A stretch of 64,000 nt of DNA, taken from Roseibium sp. (GTDB taxonomy: Bacteria > Pseudomonadota > Alphaproteobacteria > Rhizobiales > Stappiaceae). Below the pieces are notes generated by a model. That model saw nothing but the letters and a program-made list of their open reading frames with translations. It was not told the DNA's origin and did not search any database. Below, piece after piece: positions 18,278-27,989 of the stretch (position 1 is the first letter of the stretch; each line of letters opens with the position of its first letter). The DNA is taken from positions 636,378-700,377 of the forward strand of contig JAEPML010000001.1 in assembly GCA_017643925.1 (NCBI GenBank), read 5' to 3'. Made by a program: the position numbers and the translations under genes.

Positions 18278-18694
18278 ATGTATTCCATCGGCGAGCTGTC
18301 CCGGCGAACTCAGGTGAAGGTTCCGACAATCCGCTACTACGAGAAGATGGGTTTGCTCGATGCACCCGAGCGCACTGAAGGCAACCAGCGGCGGTACGAT
18401 GCGGTAGGCCTGCAGCGATTGAGTTTTATCCGGCATGCGCGCGATCTTGGCTTCTCGATCGAGGCCATTTCAGAGCTGATCGAGCTGCAACTCCACCCGG
18501 ACCGATCCTGCCAGGCTGCGTCAGAGATAGCGAACTCGCAGCTCTCCGAAGTTCGTTCAAAAATCAAAAGACTTCGGACGCTTGAGAAAGAACTCGAGCG
18601 GATTTCCCAAGGCTGCAAGGGCAAAGGTGTGTCGGGAGACTGCTATGTACTTGCCTCGCTTGCGGATCATCAGCTCTGCGAGCACGAACACTAG
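18278..18694 (+). CDS. MerR family metal-responsive regulator
   Basis: A 138-residue MerR protein starting at the ATG at 18278, with AAGAGG upstream; the frame to 18242 would run through the operator. The winged helix (YSIGELSRRTQVKVPTIRYYEKMGLL) is followed by a dimerisation helix and a metal-binding end with C78, C113, C122 and C134 plus histidines near the C terminus (HQLCEHEH). This cysteine arrangement is as in ZntR/CadR/PbrR-type sensors of divalent soft metals. It is divergent from the CDF exporter it most likely activates. Confidence 0.88.
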   Translation: MYSIGELSRRTQVKVPTIRYYEKMGLLDAPERTEGNQRRYDAVGLQRLSFIRHARDLGFSIEAISELIELQLHPDRSCQAASEIANSQLSEVRSKIKRLRTLEKELERISQGCKGKGVSGDCYVLASLADHQLCEHEH

Positions 18695-18808
18695 GTCGCC
18701 AAAACTGCTGTCATTCAGGCAGGGGCAATGCCCACCGCCATTGAGCGTCTGCCACCTGCTCCCGGGGGGTGGTGAACAGGGAGCCAACTTGTGTGCCCCG
18801 GAGCGAAA

Positions 18809-19696
18809 TCATCCTTCGGGCATCTTCCGCGCAAGACTTGTCTCTCGGTGCCAGATGTATATGCCCGCCGCGACAATCACGGCAGCGCCCAGATAGGTGA
18901 ACGCATCGGGGAACTCATCGAACACAGTCATGCCCCAGAAAATCGCGAACAGCAGTCCGAAATAGGTGAAGGGTGCAATCGTGCTTGCTTCGGCAACCAT
19001 CAACGCCCGGATCAGGCAGAAGTGACCCAGACCACCAATGCAGCCAACCAGCAACATCAGCACGATCGCTATCGGATCGGGAGGCACCCAGAAAAACGGC
19101 ACGATCACGCTAGAGACCAGGGCGCCGAAGGCGGCCGTGTAAAGCAGCGAGGTCCAGGCGTCCTCGTTCCGTCCCACAAATCGTGTCGTCAGTGCGTAGC
19201 CCGAATAGGCTATCGCAGCACATAGCGGCAGAAACGCAGCACCCGAAAACACTGCAGAGCCGGGGCGAATGATGATCAGGGCACCGATCAGTGCCGCACC
19301 AACACCAAACGCTCTCCGGGGACCAAATCTTTCACCCAGAAGCAGCGCTGCCCCCAACGTGATCAGGACCGGGTTCAGCGACATGATCGCCGCCGCATTT
19401 GCAAGGCCAATGGTCACGAAACCGAAGAAGAAAAAGGTCGTTGCTATGAGCAAGAAAATCGAACGAAGCAGTTGCAGCCCCGGATATCCGGTCTTCAGGA
19501 CCGTTTTCATGCGCGGTGCCACAAGAAGGGCTACCACGACCGTCTGCCCCGAGTACCGCGCCCAGATGGCCATGACCGTGTCGGTGCGGTGCGCGACCTC
19601 CTTGGCCATCACATCCATAACGGAGAAAAAGAACATCGTGGCGATCATCAGCAAGATGCCTTGCCCGGTGCCGCCGATCCTGGAAAACGGTGTCAT
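18809..19696 (-). CDS. DMT superfamily transporter (EamA family)
   Basis: A 295-residue protein with ten predicted membrane segments in two EamA repeats (first about 12-140, second about 155-285), for example LANAAAIMSLNPVLITLGAALLLGER and VAEASTIAPFTYFGLLFAIFWG. The drug/metabolite transporter superfamily exports amino acids, purines and other metabolites; nothing identifies the substrate. It converges with the MerR gene. Confidence 0.85.
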   Translation of the reverse strand: MTPFSRIGGTGQGILLMIATMFFFSVMDVMAKEVAHRTDTVMAIWARYSGQTVVVALLVAPRMKTVLKTGYPGLQLLRSIFLLIATTFFFFGFVTIGLANAAAIMSLNPVLITLGAALLLGERFGPRRAFGVGAALIGALIIIRPGSAVFSGAAFLPLCAAIAYSGYALTTRFVGRNEDAWTSLLYTAAFGALVSSVIVPFFWVPPDPIAIVLMLLVGCIGGLGHFCLIRALMVAEASTIAPFTYFGLLFAIFWGMTVFDEFPDAFTYLGAAVIVAAGIYIWHRETSLARKMPEG

Positions 19697-19853
19697 GCAA
19701 TCGCCAAAACTATCAGGGACCAGACACCTTACAGGATTTCGACTGGGAGAAACGTGGAAAATTCATTCGTCTTTCGACCTCTTCCGAGCATGACTGCCGT
19801 CAGTGCAAATCACCGGGTTGCCGCGTCTCGTGAGTGACTTGGGGGCTGGCCAC

Positions 19854-20789
19854 CTAGGGCGACCAGCTCAGGTTCGTCTTCTCTTCGGAAATCGCCCAGA
19901 GTCGGCTGGCCTGTTCCTGTTCCAGGGTGAAAGCTTTCAGGGGACATTCACCAACGGGGCCAACCATTTCGAATTTTGTCGGTCCGTAGTATTTCTCCGG
20001 TTCCAGTCCTTCTTCCGTGGCACACATGACTTCAGGCCACGACCCCCGTTCAGCCGATTGTGCCAGGGGAGACAGAAGAGTGGCCAGAACCCGCGTAGCA
20101 AGTCCCGCCGTGTCACGGATCAGGCTTGTCCGCGACGCACCTGGATGACAAACCAGAACATTGACGCTCTTCCCGGCAGCTAGAACGCGGCGCTGGAGTT
20201 CGTAGGCAAACACCATCTGAGCGAGCTTGCTTTGGGCATATGCGTTCCAGGCAGAATAGTTCTTGTCATAGTTCAGGTCTTCGAAACGGATGCGATTGTC
20301 GCCCATCTTGTAACCGTTGCTGCCAACAACCACGATCCGGCCCGCCGAGCTTTCGATCCGGTCAAAGAGCAGACCGCAAAGCAGAAAATGTCCGAAATGA
20401 TTCACGCCGAGCTGGCTTTCAAACCCGTCCACTGTGAGTTGCTGAGAAGCCACCTGCGCGATGGCCGCATTGCAGATAAGGGCGTCTATCTGCTGAACGG
20501 TGTCCAGCAATTTCGTTGCCGCTTCACGCACGCTTGCCAAAACGGCGAGGTCCATGGCCACGGAGCTAACCTCAGCGCTGGCCCCGAATTCCTTCTTCAG
20601 GGTCTCGATGGCAATGGCTGATTTCCTGGCACTTCGATTCATCATGATCACGCGTGCGCCTCTGGACAGGAACAGGCGCGTTGCCTGGAAGCCGGCACCG
20701 CTGTTGGCGCCGGTAATCACGTAAGTCTTGCCCTTGAGAGTACCGAGGCGTTCCGGTGTCCAGCCCTTGGGGCCAAATCTGTTGCTCAT
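19854..20789 (-). CDS. Short-chain dehydrogenase/reductase (SDR), NAD(P)-dependent
   Basis: A 311-residue classical/atypical SDR: cofactor motif TGANSGAG (about residues 26-33), NHFGHF block, catalytic tyrosine-lysine pair YAQSK and the preceding serine in VVVGSNGYK. The length and PGASRTSL block resemble retinol dehydrogenase/WWOX-like SDRs. Substrate unknown. The divergent AraC gene, 168 bases away, is the likely regulator. Confidence 0.85.
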   Translation of the reverse strand: MSNRFGPKGWTPERLGTLKGKTYVITGANSGAGFQATRLFLSRGARVIMMNRSARKSAIAIETLKKEFGASAEVSSVAMDLAVLASVREAATKLLDTVQQIDALICNAAIAQVASQQLTVDGFESQLGVNHFGHFLLCGLLFDRIESSAGRIVVVGSNGYKMGDNRIRFEDLNYDKNYSAWNAYAQSKLAQMVFAYELQRRVLAAGKSVNVLVCHPGASRTSLIRDTAGLATRVLATLLSPLAQSAERGSWPEVMCATEEGLEPEKYYGPTKFEMVGPVGECPLKAFTLEQEQASRLWAISEEKTNLSWSP

Positions 20790-20957
20790 CTTTTGCTCTT
20801 TCCAGCTGTGACTGGCCGTTTGATGGGGAAGTTCCAGTCTTTCGTGAGCAACAAATAACTATCAATTACGGGCTGAAAAAGGTGAAATGGTCGCTAAAAA
20901 TTGCCCGATTATATCAGGTTTGTTGAAATAGGTAACTTTTCGACCCAAAATGGCAGC

Positions 20958-21851
20958 ATGAGCAAGCAAAAGATCAAACAAGTTATCGACCGACAACTCC
21001 CAACAGCCGGGATGGCAGGTATCGGGGTGAAGGGTGTGCAGCTATTCAGGGTTACGGAGCCAGTCGCGTGCGCGCCCGCTGTTTACGAACCCACCGTCGT
21101 TGCCATCGTAAGCGGTACGAAGGAGGCCATTCTGGACGGCAATCGGCATGTCTACGACAGCCGCCGCTACCTTTGTTGTCCCATGTCGATGCCGGTTGAG
21201 GCCGGTACACCTGCGGCTTCGCCGGAAAATCCGCTGCTCGGCGTTCTGATTTCGCTGGATACGCGGGTCTTGAGCGAGATGAACCTTGAAATGGAACGCG
21301 CCGGTGGGCCGCTTCGAAAACCAGCCAAGGAACCATACTCGGCAGGCCTGACGCTTGCGCAGTGGGACACCGATTTCAGCGAAGCTCTGCTCAGGCTCGT
21401 GGAACTGGCAAAAGAACCCGTAGACGCAGCCGTGCTCGGAGAAGGGCGTTTGCGCGAGTTCTACTATGCCGTTTTGAAAGGGGAGGCGGGTTCATCGGTC
21501 AGACAGGCCTTTGGAGTTGGCAATGAAATCGCGCGGACAATCGAGTACCTGTCTGCGCGATTGCATGAACCGGTGAGCATCGACGAGATGGCTGCACATG
21601 CGGGCATGAGCCGTGCCGTGTTTCATCGCAAGTTCAAGCAGGCGACGACGATGTCACCGATACAATTCGCGAAATCCATGCGGTTGAACCAGGCTGCCAT
21701 GAAGATTGCCGGGGGCATGAATGTGAGCGAGGCAGCTTGGCATGTGGGGTACGTGAGTACGTCGCAATTCAGTCGTGAATTCAAGCGCATGTATGGAGAA
21801 ACTCCAAAGCGCTGGAGCCAGGCGACCCAATTGCCAGCGGGCGTGATGTGA
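20958..21851 (+). CDS. AraC family transcriptional regulator
   Basis: A 297-residue regulator from the ATG at 20958; a TTG at 20901 would add 19 residues with no family match. The N-terminal half is an AraC_N-type cupin (CCPMSMPVEAGTPAASPENP), the C-terminal 100 residues are a double helix-turn-helix (DEMAAHAGMSRAVFHRKFK and VSEAAWHVGYVSTSQFSREF). The arrangement, AraC_N regulator divergent from an oxidoreductase, recalls YqhC-YqhD, which suggests response to aldehydes or electrophiles; that is inference. Confidence 0.85.
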   Translation: MSKQKIKQVIDRQLPTAGMAGIGVKGVQLFRVTEPVACAPAVYEPTVVAIVSGTKEAILDGNRHVYDSRRYLCCPMSMPVEAGTPAASPENPLLGVLISLDTRVLSEMNLEMERAGGPLRKPAKEPYSAGLTLAQWDTDFSEALLRLVELAKEPVDAAVLGEGRLREFYYAVLKGEAGSSVRQAFGVGNEIARTIEYLSARLHEPVSIDEMAAHAGMSRAVFHRKFKQATTMSPIQFAKSMRLNQAAMKIAGGMNVSEAAWHVGYVSTSQFSREFKRMYGETPKRWSQATQLPAGVM

Positions 21852-21870
21852 CGAAAGAAATGTTTCTCGG

Positions 21871-21891
21871 GATCCGTTGCCGGATCTTTCT
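21871..21891 (+). terminator. Possible terminator of the araC-type gene
   Basis: GATCCG-TTGC-CGGATC hairpin followed by TTTCT, 20 bases after the AraC stop. The stem is only 6 bp, so the call is tentative. Confidence 0.45.
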
Positions 21892-22107
21892 ATGAGCAGC
21901 GACGTCGACTGCCTTCACCCCATGGCATCTTCCAGAACGCGCAGCCTGATTGTGCATGAGGCCTGGCTTCAGTCGGATTGTGTTTACATTCCGTGTGGCG
22001 GGTGATGCCGGGGCCCGTGTCCCACCCTGGCTTGAAGCCTCGGCATTTGCTGTTCAGACGCCACCGAAAGCGCGACTCTGCTTTCGGCAGCGCCCCGATT
22101 TGTTTCC

Positions 22108-22533
22108 TTAAGGCTGCCAATCCACCGACGCTGCGATATCAGGAAAGTATCCGACCTTGAATTTGACCGCTTCCGGCAAATTGGGAAGTTCACCGGGTGC
22201 GGACGGGTCTCCGGTTGCCACTGCAAGCCCGGTCAGGTTGGCCGCGTTGTACTTGGGGACAATCTCCTCCAGCCACCAGTTGTCGTAGGTTTGTGCTTCT
22301 GCATCTGACTGACCGCGCAACCATGCAACCGCGGCACTTTGCTGATCAAGCGCGGTGGCATCGATGATGCCCTTGGCCGGGTTGTGTTGACGGCACAGTT
22401 CAGCAAATGCCTGAAGGCCTGCCTTGAACAGTGACACTTCGAGCCCGGGGATGTGCTTCCATGTGAACAGGATCGCATCTTCAGTCTCCAGCCTGCTGAA
22501 ACTGTAGGAGTTGTTTTCCAAAATCGTCGTCAT
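22108..22533 (-). CDS. Uncharacterised protein divergent from soxR
   Basis: A 141-residue soluble protein starting at the ATG at 22533 with AAAAGGGA upstream; the longer frame to 22674 enters the soxR gene. No signal peptide, membrane segment or catalytic motif is recognised. The middle (QSDAEAQTYDNWWLEEIVPKY then LTGLAVATG) is reminiscent of STAS/SpoIIAA-like folds of DUF-type proteins, but I am not sure. Its position opposite soxR, with a dyad between them, makes it the likely SoxR target, hence perhaps a response to redox-cycling compounds. Confidence 0.6.
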   Translation of the reverse strand: MTTILENNSYSFSRLETEDAILFTWKHIPGLEVSLFKAGLQAFAELCRQHNPAKGIIDATALDQQSAAVAWLRGQSDAEAQTYDNWWLEEIVPKYNAANLTGLAVATGDPSAPGELPNLPEAVKFKVGYFPDIAASVDWQP

Positions 22534-22603
22534 CGTTTTCCCTTTTCGGAACGTGTGAAATTGCGTGGCCCGGTCTTTCACCCGGCACGCCGATCTGTTA
22601 TGC

Positions 22604-22619
22604 AAGTTAAAGTGAACTT
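22604..22619. promoter_or_regulatory. Candidate SoxR operator
   Basis: AAGTT-N6-AACTT inverted repeat in the region between the uncharacterised gene and soxR. Known SoxR boxes contain a CCTCAAG-type dyad with central AAGTT...AACTT-like arms inside a 19-20 base promoter spacer. The match is partial (arms of 5 bases, asymmetric centre) and -35/-10 assignment is ambiguous. Confidence 0.4.
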
Positions 22620-22645
22620 TAAAAAAAGAGTTATTTTCTGTCGCC

Positions 22646-23077
22646 ATGGAAAAAGTGCTCACCATCAGCGCCATAGCGCGAAGAAGCGGCGTAAAGGCTT
22701 CAGCGCTGCGTTTCTACGAGGAAAAGGGCCTGATCGCCTCCGAGAGATCAAACTCCGGACATCGCAGGTTTCCACGTTCAACGCTGAGGCGGATTGCCTT
22801 CATCGTGTTTGCCCAACGGGTAGGTCTGTCTTTGGAGGAGATTTCCGAAGAGCTGGACAAGCTCCCGAAGAAACGCACGCCGACCAGGGACGATTGGGAT
22901 AAACTGTCCTCAAAGTGGCTGGAGCGCATAGACAAGAAAATCGCAGAGATGGAAAAGTTGCGGGTGGGACTGACCGGCTGCATCGGCTGTGGTTGCCTGT
23001 CCGTTGATGCCTGCAAATTTGTCAACCCGGATGACCGGGTCGCCGCACGCGGTCCCGGGCCACGCTTCTGGGTTTGA
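22646..23077 (+). CDS. soxR: Redox-sensitive transcriptional activator SoxR
   Basis: A 143-residue MerR-family protein with the N-terminal winged helix (LTISAIARRSGVKASALRFYEEKGL) and the diagnostic [2Fe-2S] ligand set C112, C115, C117, C123 (CIGCGCLSVDAC, spacing C-x2-C-x-C-x5-C). SoxR is activated when redox-active compounds or superoxide oxidise this cluster. Outside enterics, SoxR commonly controls exporters and oxidoreductases directly, with no SoxS; here the adjacent divergent gene is of unknown function. Confidence 0.93.
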   Translation: MEKVLTISAIARRSGVKASALRFYEEKGLIASERSNSGHRRFPRSTLRRIAFIVFAQRVGLSLEEISEELDKLPKKRTPTRDDWDKLSSKWLERIDKKIAEMEKLRVGLTGCIGCGCLSVDACKFVNPDDRVAARGPGPRFWV

Positions 23078-23177
23078 ACGACGCGGATTTGCGTCAGGGC
23101 CTCAGTGGCGAACTTCCATCAATCTGGTGCAGCGCCACACCTGCCATCTTCGGAAAGCCCACGCCAAGGCGGGCAAA

Positions 23178-23207
23178 AAAAGGCCGGTGGCGAACCACCG
23201 GCCTTTT
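23178..23207 (-). terminator. Strong terminator of the DEAD-box helicase gene
   Basis: A perfect 13-bp stem (AAAAGGCCGGTGG with its complement, tetraloop 23191-23194) lies directly after the helicase stop at 23209. On the minus strand it is followed by a run of seven T; on the plus strand by TTTT within the stem, so it may also stop soxR transcripts. Confidence 0.9.
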
Positions 23208-23208
23208 G

Positions 23209-25278
23209 TCATTTCTTCGTCTTTGCGGCTTTGCGCTCAGAACGGCTGGGCTTGTTCTTTTTGGCGGCCTTCTTCTTCGGTGAAGTCTTGGAGGCAGCTT
23301 TCGTCCGCGGTTTTCGGCGTTTGTCACCGTCTTCGAACTTGGCGTCCCTGTCGGGTCTGGACCGCTTGTCGTCACCGCCGTCCAGGTCGCGCGCGAGCGC
23401 CTTCACGTCGAGGGGCTCATAGGCGGGATGTTGATGAGCACTGCCTTCGTCGTCGTCGAAACGACGCCGCTTGCGTCCACGCGGTCCATCGAAATCGCGT
23501 TTGGGACCGCGCTTGGGACGGCTCGATTTCAACGTGTCTTCCGGCCCCATGTTTTCGTAGTCCGGCGCATCGGGCCTTTTGCGGTCGCGGCGCGGCGCAT
23601 TGCTGCGCTCGCGCTTCTGGTAGGTTTCCTTCGGCGGAGCCGGGATCTTGCCGCCGCGCGCGTCGAGCAAGGTGATCGTCACGTTGTCTTCGCCCGAGCC
23701 TTCCCGCTTGATCACGTCTGCAAAGCGTTCGCCATGACTTCCGGCAATCTCGAAGTAGAGCTGGTTCTGGAAGATCTTGATTGCGCCGACTTCCTTCTTG
23801 GTGACATGGCCGGCGCGGCAGATCATGGGCAGGATCCAGCGCGGTTCCGCCCGCTGGCGATGACCAAGCGACAGGGAGAACCAGATACCGTCCTCGAACT
23901 TGCCGGTGATCTCGGCACTGCGGCCACCCCGGGCACCCGCATCGCGGCCGTGCAGGGAGGATTCGCCGAGTTCGGAGATTTCTTCAGGCGCCGGAAGACG
24001 GGACTGGCGCAGTTTGACAAAGGCGGCCGCCAGCTGTTCCGCGCTGTGCAGGGCCAGCAATTCGGCAGCGATTGCGCGCTCTTCATCTTCAAGCTCCGCT
24101 GCCAGGACCGGGTCGGCGAGCAGCCGCTGCTTGTCCATGTTCCGGATTTCGTCGGCAGTCGGAGCACCTTTCCATGTTGCCTTGATGCCGGCGAAATGCA
24201 GGACCCGCTCGGCCTGACGCCGGCGCGGGAATGGAACCATGAGCACACAGGTCCCCTTGCGGCCGGCACGGCCGGTCCGGCCGGAGCGGTGCAGCAAGGC
24301 GGCCTTCCCGGTCGGCAGGTCGGCGTGAATGACGAGGTCCAGGTTGGGCAGGTCGATACCGCGTGCGGCAACATCGGTCGCGACACAGACGCGGGCGCGG
24401 CCATCCTTCATGGCGGCCAGGGCATTGGAGCGCTGTTCCTGGCTGAGCTCGCCGGACAGCGAGACGATTGAAAAGCCGCGGTTTGCCAGTCTTGACGTCA
24501 GTCGGCTGACGGCCTCGCGCGTGGAGCAGAAGACGATCGCTTTTTCAGCCTCGTGCAGCCGCAGCACATTGATCAATGCGTTCTCGCGCTCGTTGGGAGC
24601 CACGGGATGGGCGATATAGTCAATGTCACCATGCTGCTCGCGCGCATTGATGGTTGAAAGACGGACAGCGTCCTTCTGAAAACGTTTGGCCAGTTCGGCA
24701 ATCGGGCGCGGCACCGTTGCGGAGAACATGAGGGTCCGCCGGGTTTCCGGTGCTGCATCCAGAATGAATTCCAGGTCTTCGCGAAAGCCCATGTCGAGCA
24801 TCTCATCGGCTTCGTCCAGGACCACCGCGCGGATCTCCGACAGGTCGAGAGCGCCGCGTTCGATGTGGTCACGCAGGCGGCCGGGGGTGCCGACAACGAT
24901 GTGAGCACCGCGATCAAGTGCGCGCCGTTCCGTACGTGGATCCATGCCGCCGACACAGGAGGTGGTCACCGCATTGGCTTCGGCATAGAGCCATGTCAGC
25001 TCTTCCTTGACCTGCAACGCCAATTCGCGGGTTGGCGCAATGGCCAGTGCGATTGGCGCACCTGCCTTGCCAAGTTGCTCCTGATCGCCAAGCAGGGTCG
25101 GTGCCAACGCAAGGCCGAAGGCAACGGTTTTGCCGGAGCCCGTTTGGGCAGAGACGAGGAGGTCAGCGCCGGAAGGCGCGTCGTTCAGGACGCTTTCCTG
25201 AACGGGGGTAAGGCTCTCATAGCCTTTTTTCGCCAGCGCGGCCGACAGGGCCGGGGCGAAGGACGTCAAATAAGTCAT
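23209..25278 (-). CDS. DEAD-box RNA helicase with DbpA-type RNA-binding domain
   Basis: A 689-residue ATP-dependent RNA helicase: Q motif near residue 23, Walker A SAQTGSGKT, PTRELALQ, GGMD, DEAD (LDEADEMLDMGF), SATV, ATDVAARGIDLPN and HRSGRTGRAG. Residues about 470-540 form a DbpA-like RNA-binding domain (WFSLSLGHRQRAEP...GAIKIFQNQLYFEI). The last 150 residues are highly charged and end in a lysine/alanine tail (KTSPKKKAAKKNKPSRS), probably disordered and RNA-binding. A role in ribosome assembly or cold/stress RNA metabolism follows from the family. Confidence 0.9.
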   Translation of the reverse strand: MTYLTSFAPALSAALAKKGYESLTPVQESVLNDAPSGADLLVSAQTGSGKTVAFGLALAPTLLGDQEQLGKAGAPIALAIAPTRELALQVKEELTWLYAEANAVTTSCVGGMDPRTERRALDRGAHIVVGTPGRLRDHIERGALDLSEIRAVVLDEADEMLDMGFREDLEFILDAAPETRRTLMFSATVPRPIAELAKRFQKDAVRLSTINAREQHGDIDYIAHPVAPNERENALINVLRLHEAEKAIVFCSTREAVSRLTSRLANRGFSIVSLSGELSQEQRSNALAAMKDGRARVCVATDVAARGIDLPNLDLVIHADLPTGKAALLHRSGRTGRAGRKGTCVLMVPFPRRRQAERVLHFAGIKATWKGAPTADEIRNMDKQRLLADPVLAAELEDEERAIAAELLALHSAEQLAAAFVKLRQSRLPAPEEISELGESSLHGRDAGARGGRSAEITGKFEDGIWFSLSLGHRQRAEPRWILPMICRAGHVTKKEVGAIKIFQNQLYFEIAGSHGERFADVIKREGSGEDNVTITLLDARGGKIPAPPKETYQKRERSNAPRRDRKRPDAPDYENMGPEDTLKSSRPKRGPKRDFDGPRGRKRRRFDDDEGSAHQHPAYEPLDVKALARDLDGGDDKRSRPDRDAKFEDGDKRRKPRTKAASKTSPKKKAAKKNKPSRSERKAAKTKK

Positions 25279-25591
25279 TGGAATCTTTCAACTGCTCCGG
25301 ATCATCTGCGTGCCAGTCAGCAGTCTACCGGATTAGGCTGTTTCTCATTCAGCCATTGGATGGGCGCGGCTTATACAGGGAAATTCCGTCCGCGTCCACT
25401 TTGTCAATTTGAACCAATTTTGTGCATGATTGCAAAATTTGACAGCGGTAACTTAGACGGGTGCGTATGATAATTTGGAACTTCTGACAGGGGCGACAAT
25501 CTGCCCAAATTTTCACCTCAAATTTTATCGAATTTGTTAACCAGTCTCAACGCTAGATTGCGGCAGTTTTGCTAATGTCTGGGGGTGACCC
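25279..25591. other. Intergenic region between RNA helicase and chemoreceptor
   Basis: A 313-base divergent promoter region. The part 25400-25560 is AT-rich (CAATTTTGTGCATGATTGC, CAAATTTTATCGAATTTG) and probably holds the promoters. One half of a CtrA-type site (TTAACC near 25537) is present, but the second half does not match. No gene is supported. Confidence 0.5.
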
Positions 25592-27913
25592 ATGCTCAAA
25601 TCGATCCGGTTCCAGATTGCACTTCTGGCCATCATTCCGCTGCTCGCCTATGTCGTCGCGAGCGTTATTGCGTTGAACGAAGCCTATCTTGAAAGCTCAA
25701 GGGCCTCTGAAATCCTTCCCATCGCCAAGGTTGCAGAAAAGTCGGAAGCGGTTCTGCACGAGTTGCAGAAGGAGCGTGGTCGTACCGCCGTGATGCTGGC
25801 GTCCGGATATGCGGACAAACCGAAAGACCTGCTCCTGGCCCAGCGGACTGAAACGGACAGGGCTCTGTCCGGTCTCAAGGAGATGGTTGCCGACTTTGAA
25901 ACAGGCAACGAACAGCTTCTTTCGCGGGTCATGGACACAGTCACTGGTCTGGAACAGATTTCAGATCACCGATCCGGTATCGACGGGAAGGTGTTGAATG
26001 GAGCCCAGAACCTGAAATTCTATTCCGGCAAGGTCAGAGAACTCATACTTCTGGTACAGGCGGCCGCACAGGCGAGCGCAGATACAAAATACGCTGGTGA
26101 AATGGCACCATTCCTTCAGTTGACGGAGGCTATCGAGGCCGGTGGACTGGAACGCGCCATTGGAGGTCAGCTGTTCGCCATTGTCGCAAAGCAGGGCGAG
26201 GTGCCAGGCGACCGTTTCCTGGCCTATTTCGACCGTCTTTCCGTTGAAAAGGCGTTTCTGAACAACTTCCAGCAGACCGCCACGCCGGCACAGCTTGCTG
26301 CGTTCTCGCAGACGGTCAGCGGAGAGGCCGTCAATCAGGTTGAGGCATGGCGCAAGGTGTTGCGCAGTCTGCCCGAAACCGGGGATGGTCATGGGATCGA
26401 AGGGTCCGTCTGGTTTGGCAAGGCAACGGAAAGGCTGAATCTGATCCGGCAGGCGTCGCTAGAGATGCTTTATGCAGCCGAGGTCAGGGCACAGGAACTG
26501 GCCGACGCTGCAAACGGTCACCTGATGGTCGTTCTGGCTGAAACAGTGATCGTCATCCTGGTCACGCTTGCCGTCTGTATCTGGCAGATACGGAGTGTCA
26601 ACACACTGCTGTCTCGCCTGACATCCAATCTGGTTCGGATTTCGCAAGGGGACGTGGATTTCAAGATGCCCTTTGCGGAGCGAAAGGACGCGATCGGGGA
26701 TTTGGCACGCGCCGGCTCGATCTTTCAGGAAAATGCGCGGGTGCGGCAGGCGTTGGAAGCGGAAGCTGCCAAGGAACGCGACCGCGAACGCATGCGGCAG
26801 AACCATGTCGAAGACCTTATTTCGAAATTCAGAAGCCTGATGGAAAGCGTGACCGGTGACGTCGACGAAAAAACCGGTGCGATGACGGAGATTGCGTCAC
26901 GGGTGCGCAGCTTGTCTCACGAAGCCTCCGGATCTGCATCCCAGGCGATGGATGCCTCGAGCAGTTCATCGAACAATGTCCAGACTGTCGCTGCTGCGGC
27001 AGAAGAAATGGCGGCTGCAATCCAGGAGATCATGAATCAGGCCGACAGGGCCAGCAGTGTGATCCAGGACGCAACGGGCATTGCGCACAAGACCGACAGC
27101 AATGTCTCCAGCCTGGCTGAGGCGGTGGAAAAAATCGGCACTGTCGTTGAAATGATCCGCGCGATTGCGGAACAGACCAACCTGCTGGCTCTGAACGCCA
27201 CGATTGAAGCGGCAAGAGCAGGTGAAGCGGGCAAGGGATTTGCGGTTGTTGCTGCCGAAGTCAAGGAACTGTCCACCCAGACCGCCAAGGCGACCGAGGA
27301 GATTTCAAACCAGATTTCCTCGGTTCAGGGCCTGACCGACGAGGCTGTCGAGTCCATCCGCAGGATCTCCGATTCGATCGAGATGATTAGCGAGGTCACA
27401 GGTGCCATCAACTCCGCGGTGAGCGAGCAGAATGCGGCCACGCAGGAAATCTCCCAGAGCATTTCCATGGCGGCGACCGAGACGGGCAACGCGGTGAAGA
27501 GCGCTGAAACTGTTGACCAGTCGGTGCAATCGACGGCAATTGAAGCGGAAACCGTTGACCGGCTCGCCGGTGAGGTGAAAGACGTTGCGGCCCAGATGGC
27601 GCACGGCATCGAAGGGTTCCTCGTCGAAATGTCGCACGATGTTGAAGAACGGCGTCGGGCGAGCCGCGAGCAGGAGCAGGGGCAGCAGATCACCCTGGTA
27701 ACTGATCAGGGCCAGGTCCAACAGGTGCGCCTGGTGAACAGTTCCGAAGGCGGTATTGGTGTCGCCTTGTTCGAGGGCGCCTACGAAGGCATGACCGTGA
27801 CCTATGAAGATACGGAGGGCAACCGGTTCCCGATGGTCGTCAGGTGGCTCCGTGAGGATGCAGTCGGCTTGCAATATCTTGCGGCAGAAAGCGCAGAGGT
27901 CGTGGCAGCCTGA
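25592..27913 (+). CDS. Methyl-accepting chemotaxis protein with NIT sensor and C-terminal PilZ domain
   Basis: A 773-residue chemoreceptor. Membrane segment 1 at about 8-28; periplasmic helical region 40-305 of the NIT (nitrate/nitrite-sensing) type, including the [13 protein letters not shown] block seen in NIT domains; segment 2 at about 312-332; HAMP about 335-385; MCP signalling domain about 410-660 with the conserved hairpin [21 protein letters not shown]. The C-terminal about 85 residues form a PilZ domain with intact c-di-GMP contacts: RxxxR at R688-R692 and NxSxxG at N716, S718, G721. The receptor should couple a periplasmic signal and cytosolic c-di-GMP to the chemotaxis array. No CheR-binding tail is visible. 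Confidence 0.88.
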   Translation: MLKSIRFQIALLAIIPLLAYVVASVIALNEAYLESSRASEILPIAKVAEKSEAVLHELQKERGRTAVMLASGYADKPKDLLLAQRTETDRALSGLKEMVADFETGNEQLLSRVMDTVTGLEQISDHRSGIDGKVLNGAQNLKFYSGKVRELILLVQAAAQASADTKYAGEMAPFLQLTEAIEAGGLERAIGGQLFAIVAKQGEVPGDRFLAYFDRLSVEKAFLNNFQQTATPAQLAAFSQTVSGEAVNQVEAWRKVLRSLPETGDGHGIEGSVWFGKATERLNLIRQASLEMLYAAEVRAQELADAANGHLMVVLAETVIVILVTLAVCIWQIRSVNTLLSRLTSNLVRISQGDVDFKMPFAERKDAIGDLARAGSIFQENARVRQALEAEAAKERDRERMRQNHVEDLISKFRSLMESVTGDVDEKTGAMTEIASRVRSLSHEASGSASQAMDASSSSSNNVQTVAAAAEEMAAAIQEIMNQADRASSVIQDATGIAHKTDSNVSSLAEAVEKIGTVVEMIRAIAEQTNLLALNATIEAARAGEAGKGFAVVAAEVKELSTQTAKATEEISNQISSVQGLTDEAVESIRRISDSIEMISEVTGAINSAVSEQNAATQEISQSISMAATETGNAVKSAETVDQSVQSTAIEAETVDRLAGEVKDVAAQMAHGIEGFLVEMSHDVEERRRASREQEQGQQITLVTDQGQVQQVRLVNSSEGGIGVALFEGAYEGMTVTYEDTEGNRFPMVVRWLREDAVGLQYLAAESAEVVAA

Positions 27914-27989
27914 TCAAGAACCAAATCCGGTTCCAAAAACGAAAATTGCCGGGGAGGACTTGTCTAGCGACATCTTTCCCGGCTTTTCT

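Noticed and set aside
22604..22621. TTAA-N7-TTTA as a CtrA site before soxR
   Set aside because: One mismatch in the second half and it coincides with the SoxR-like dyad, so a CtrA role is not supported.
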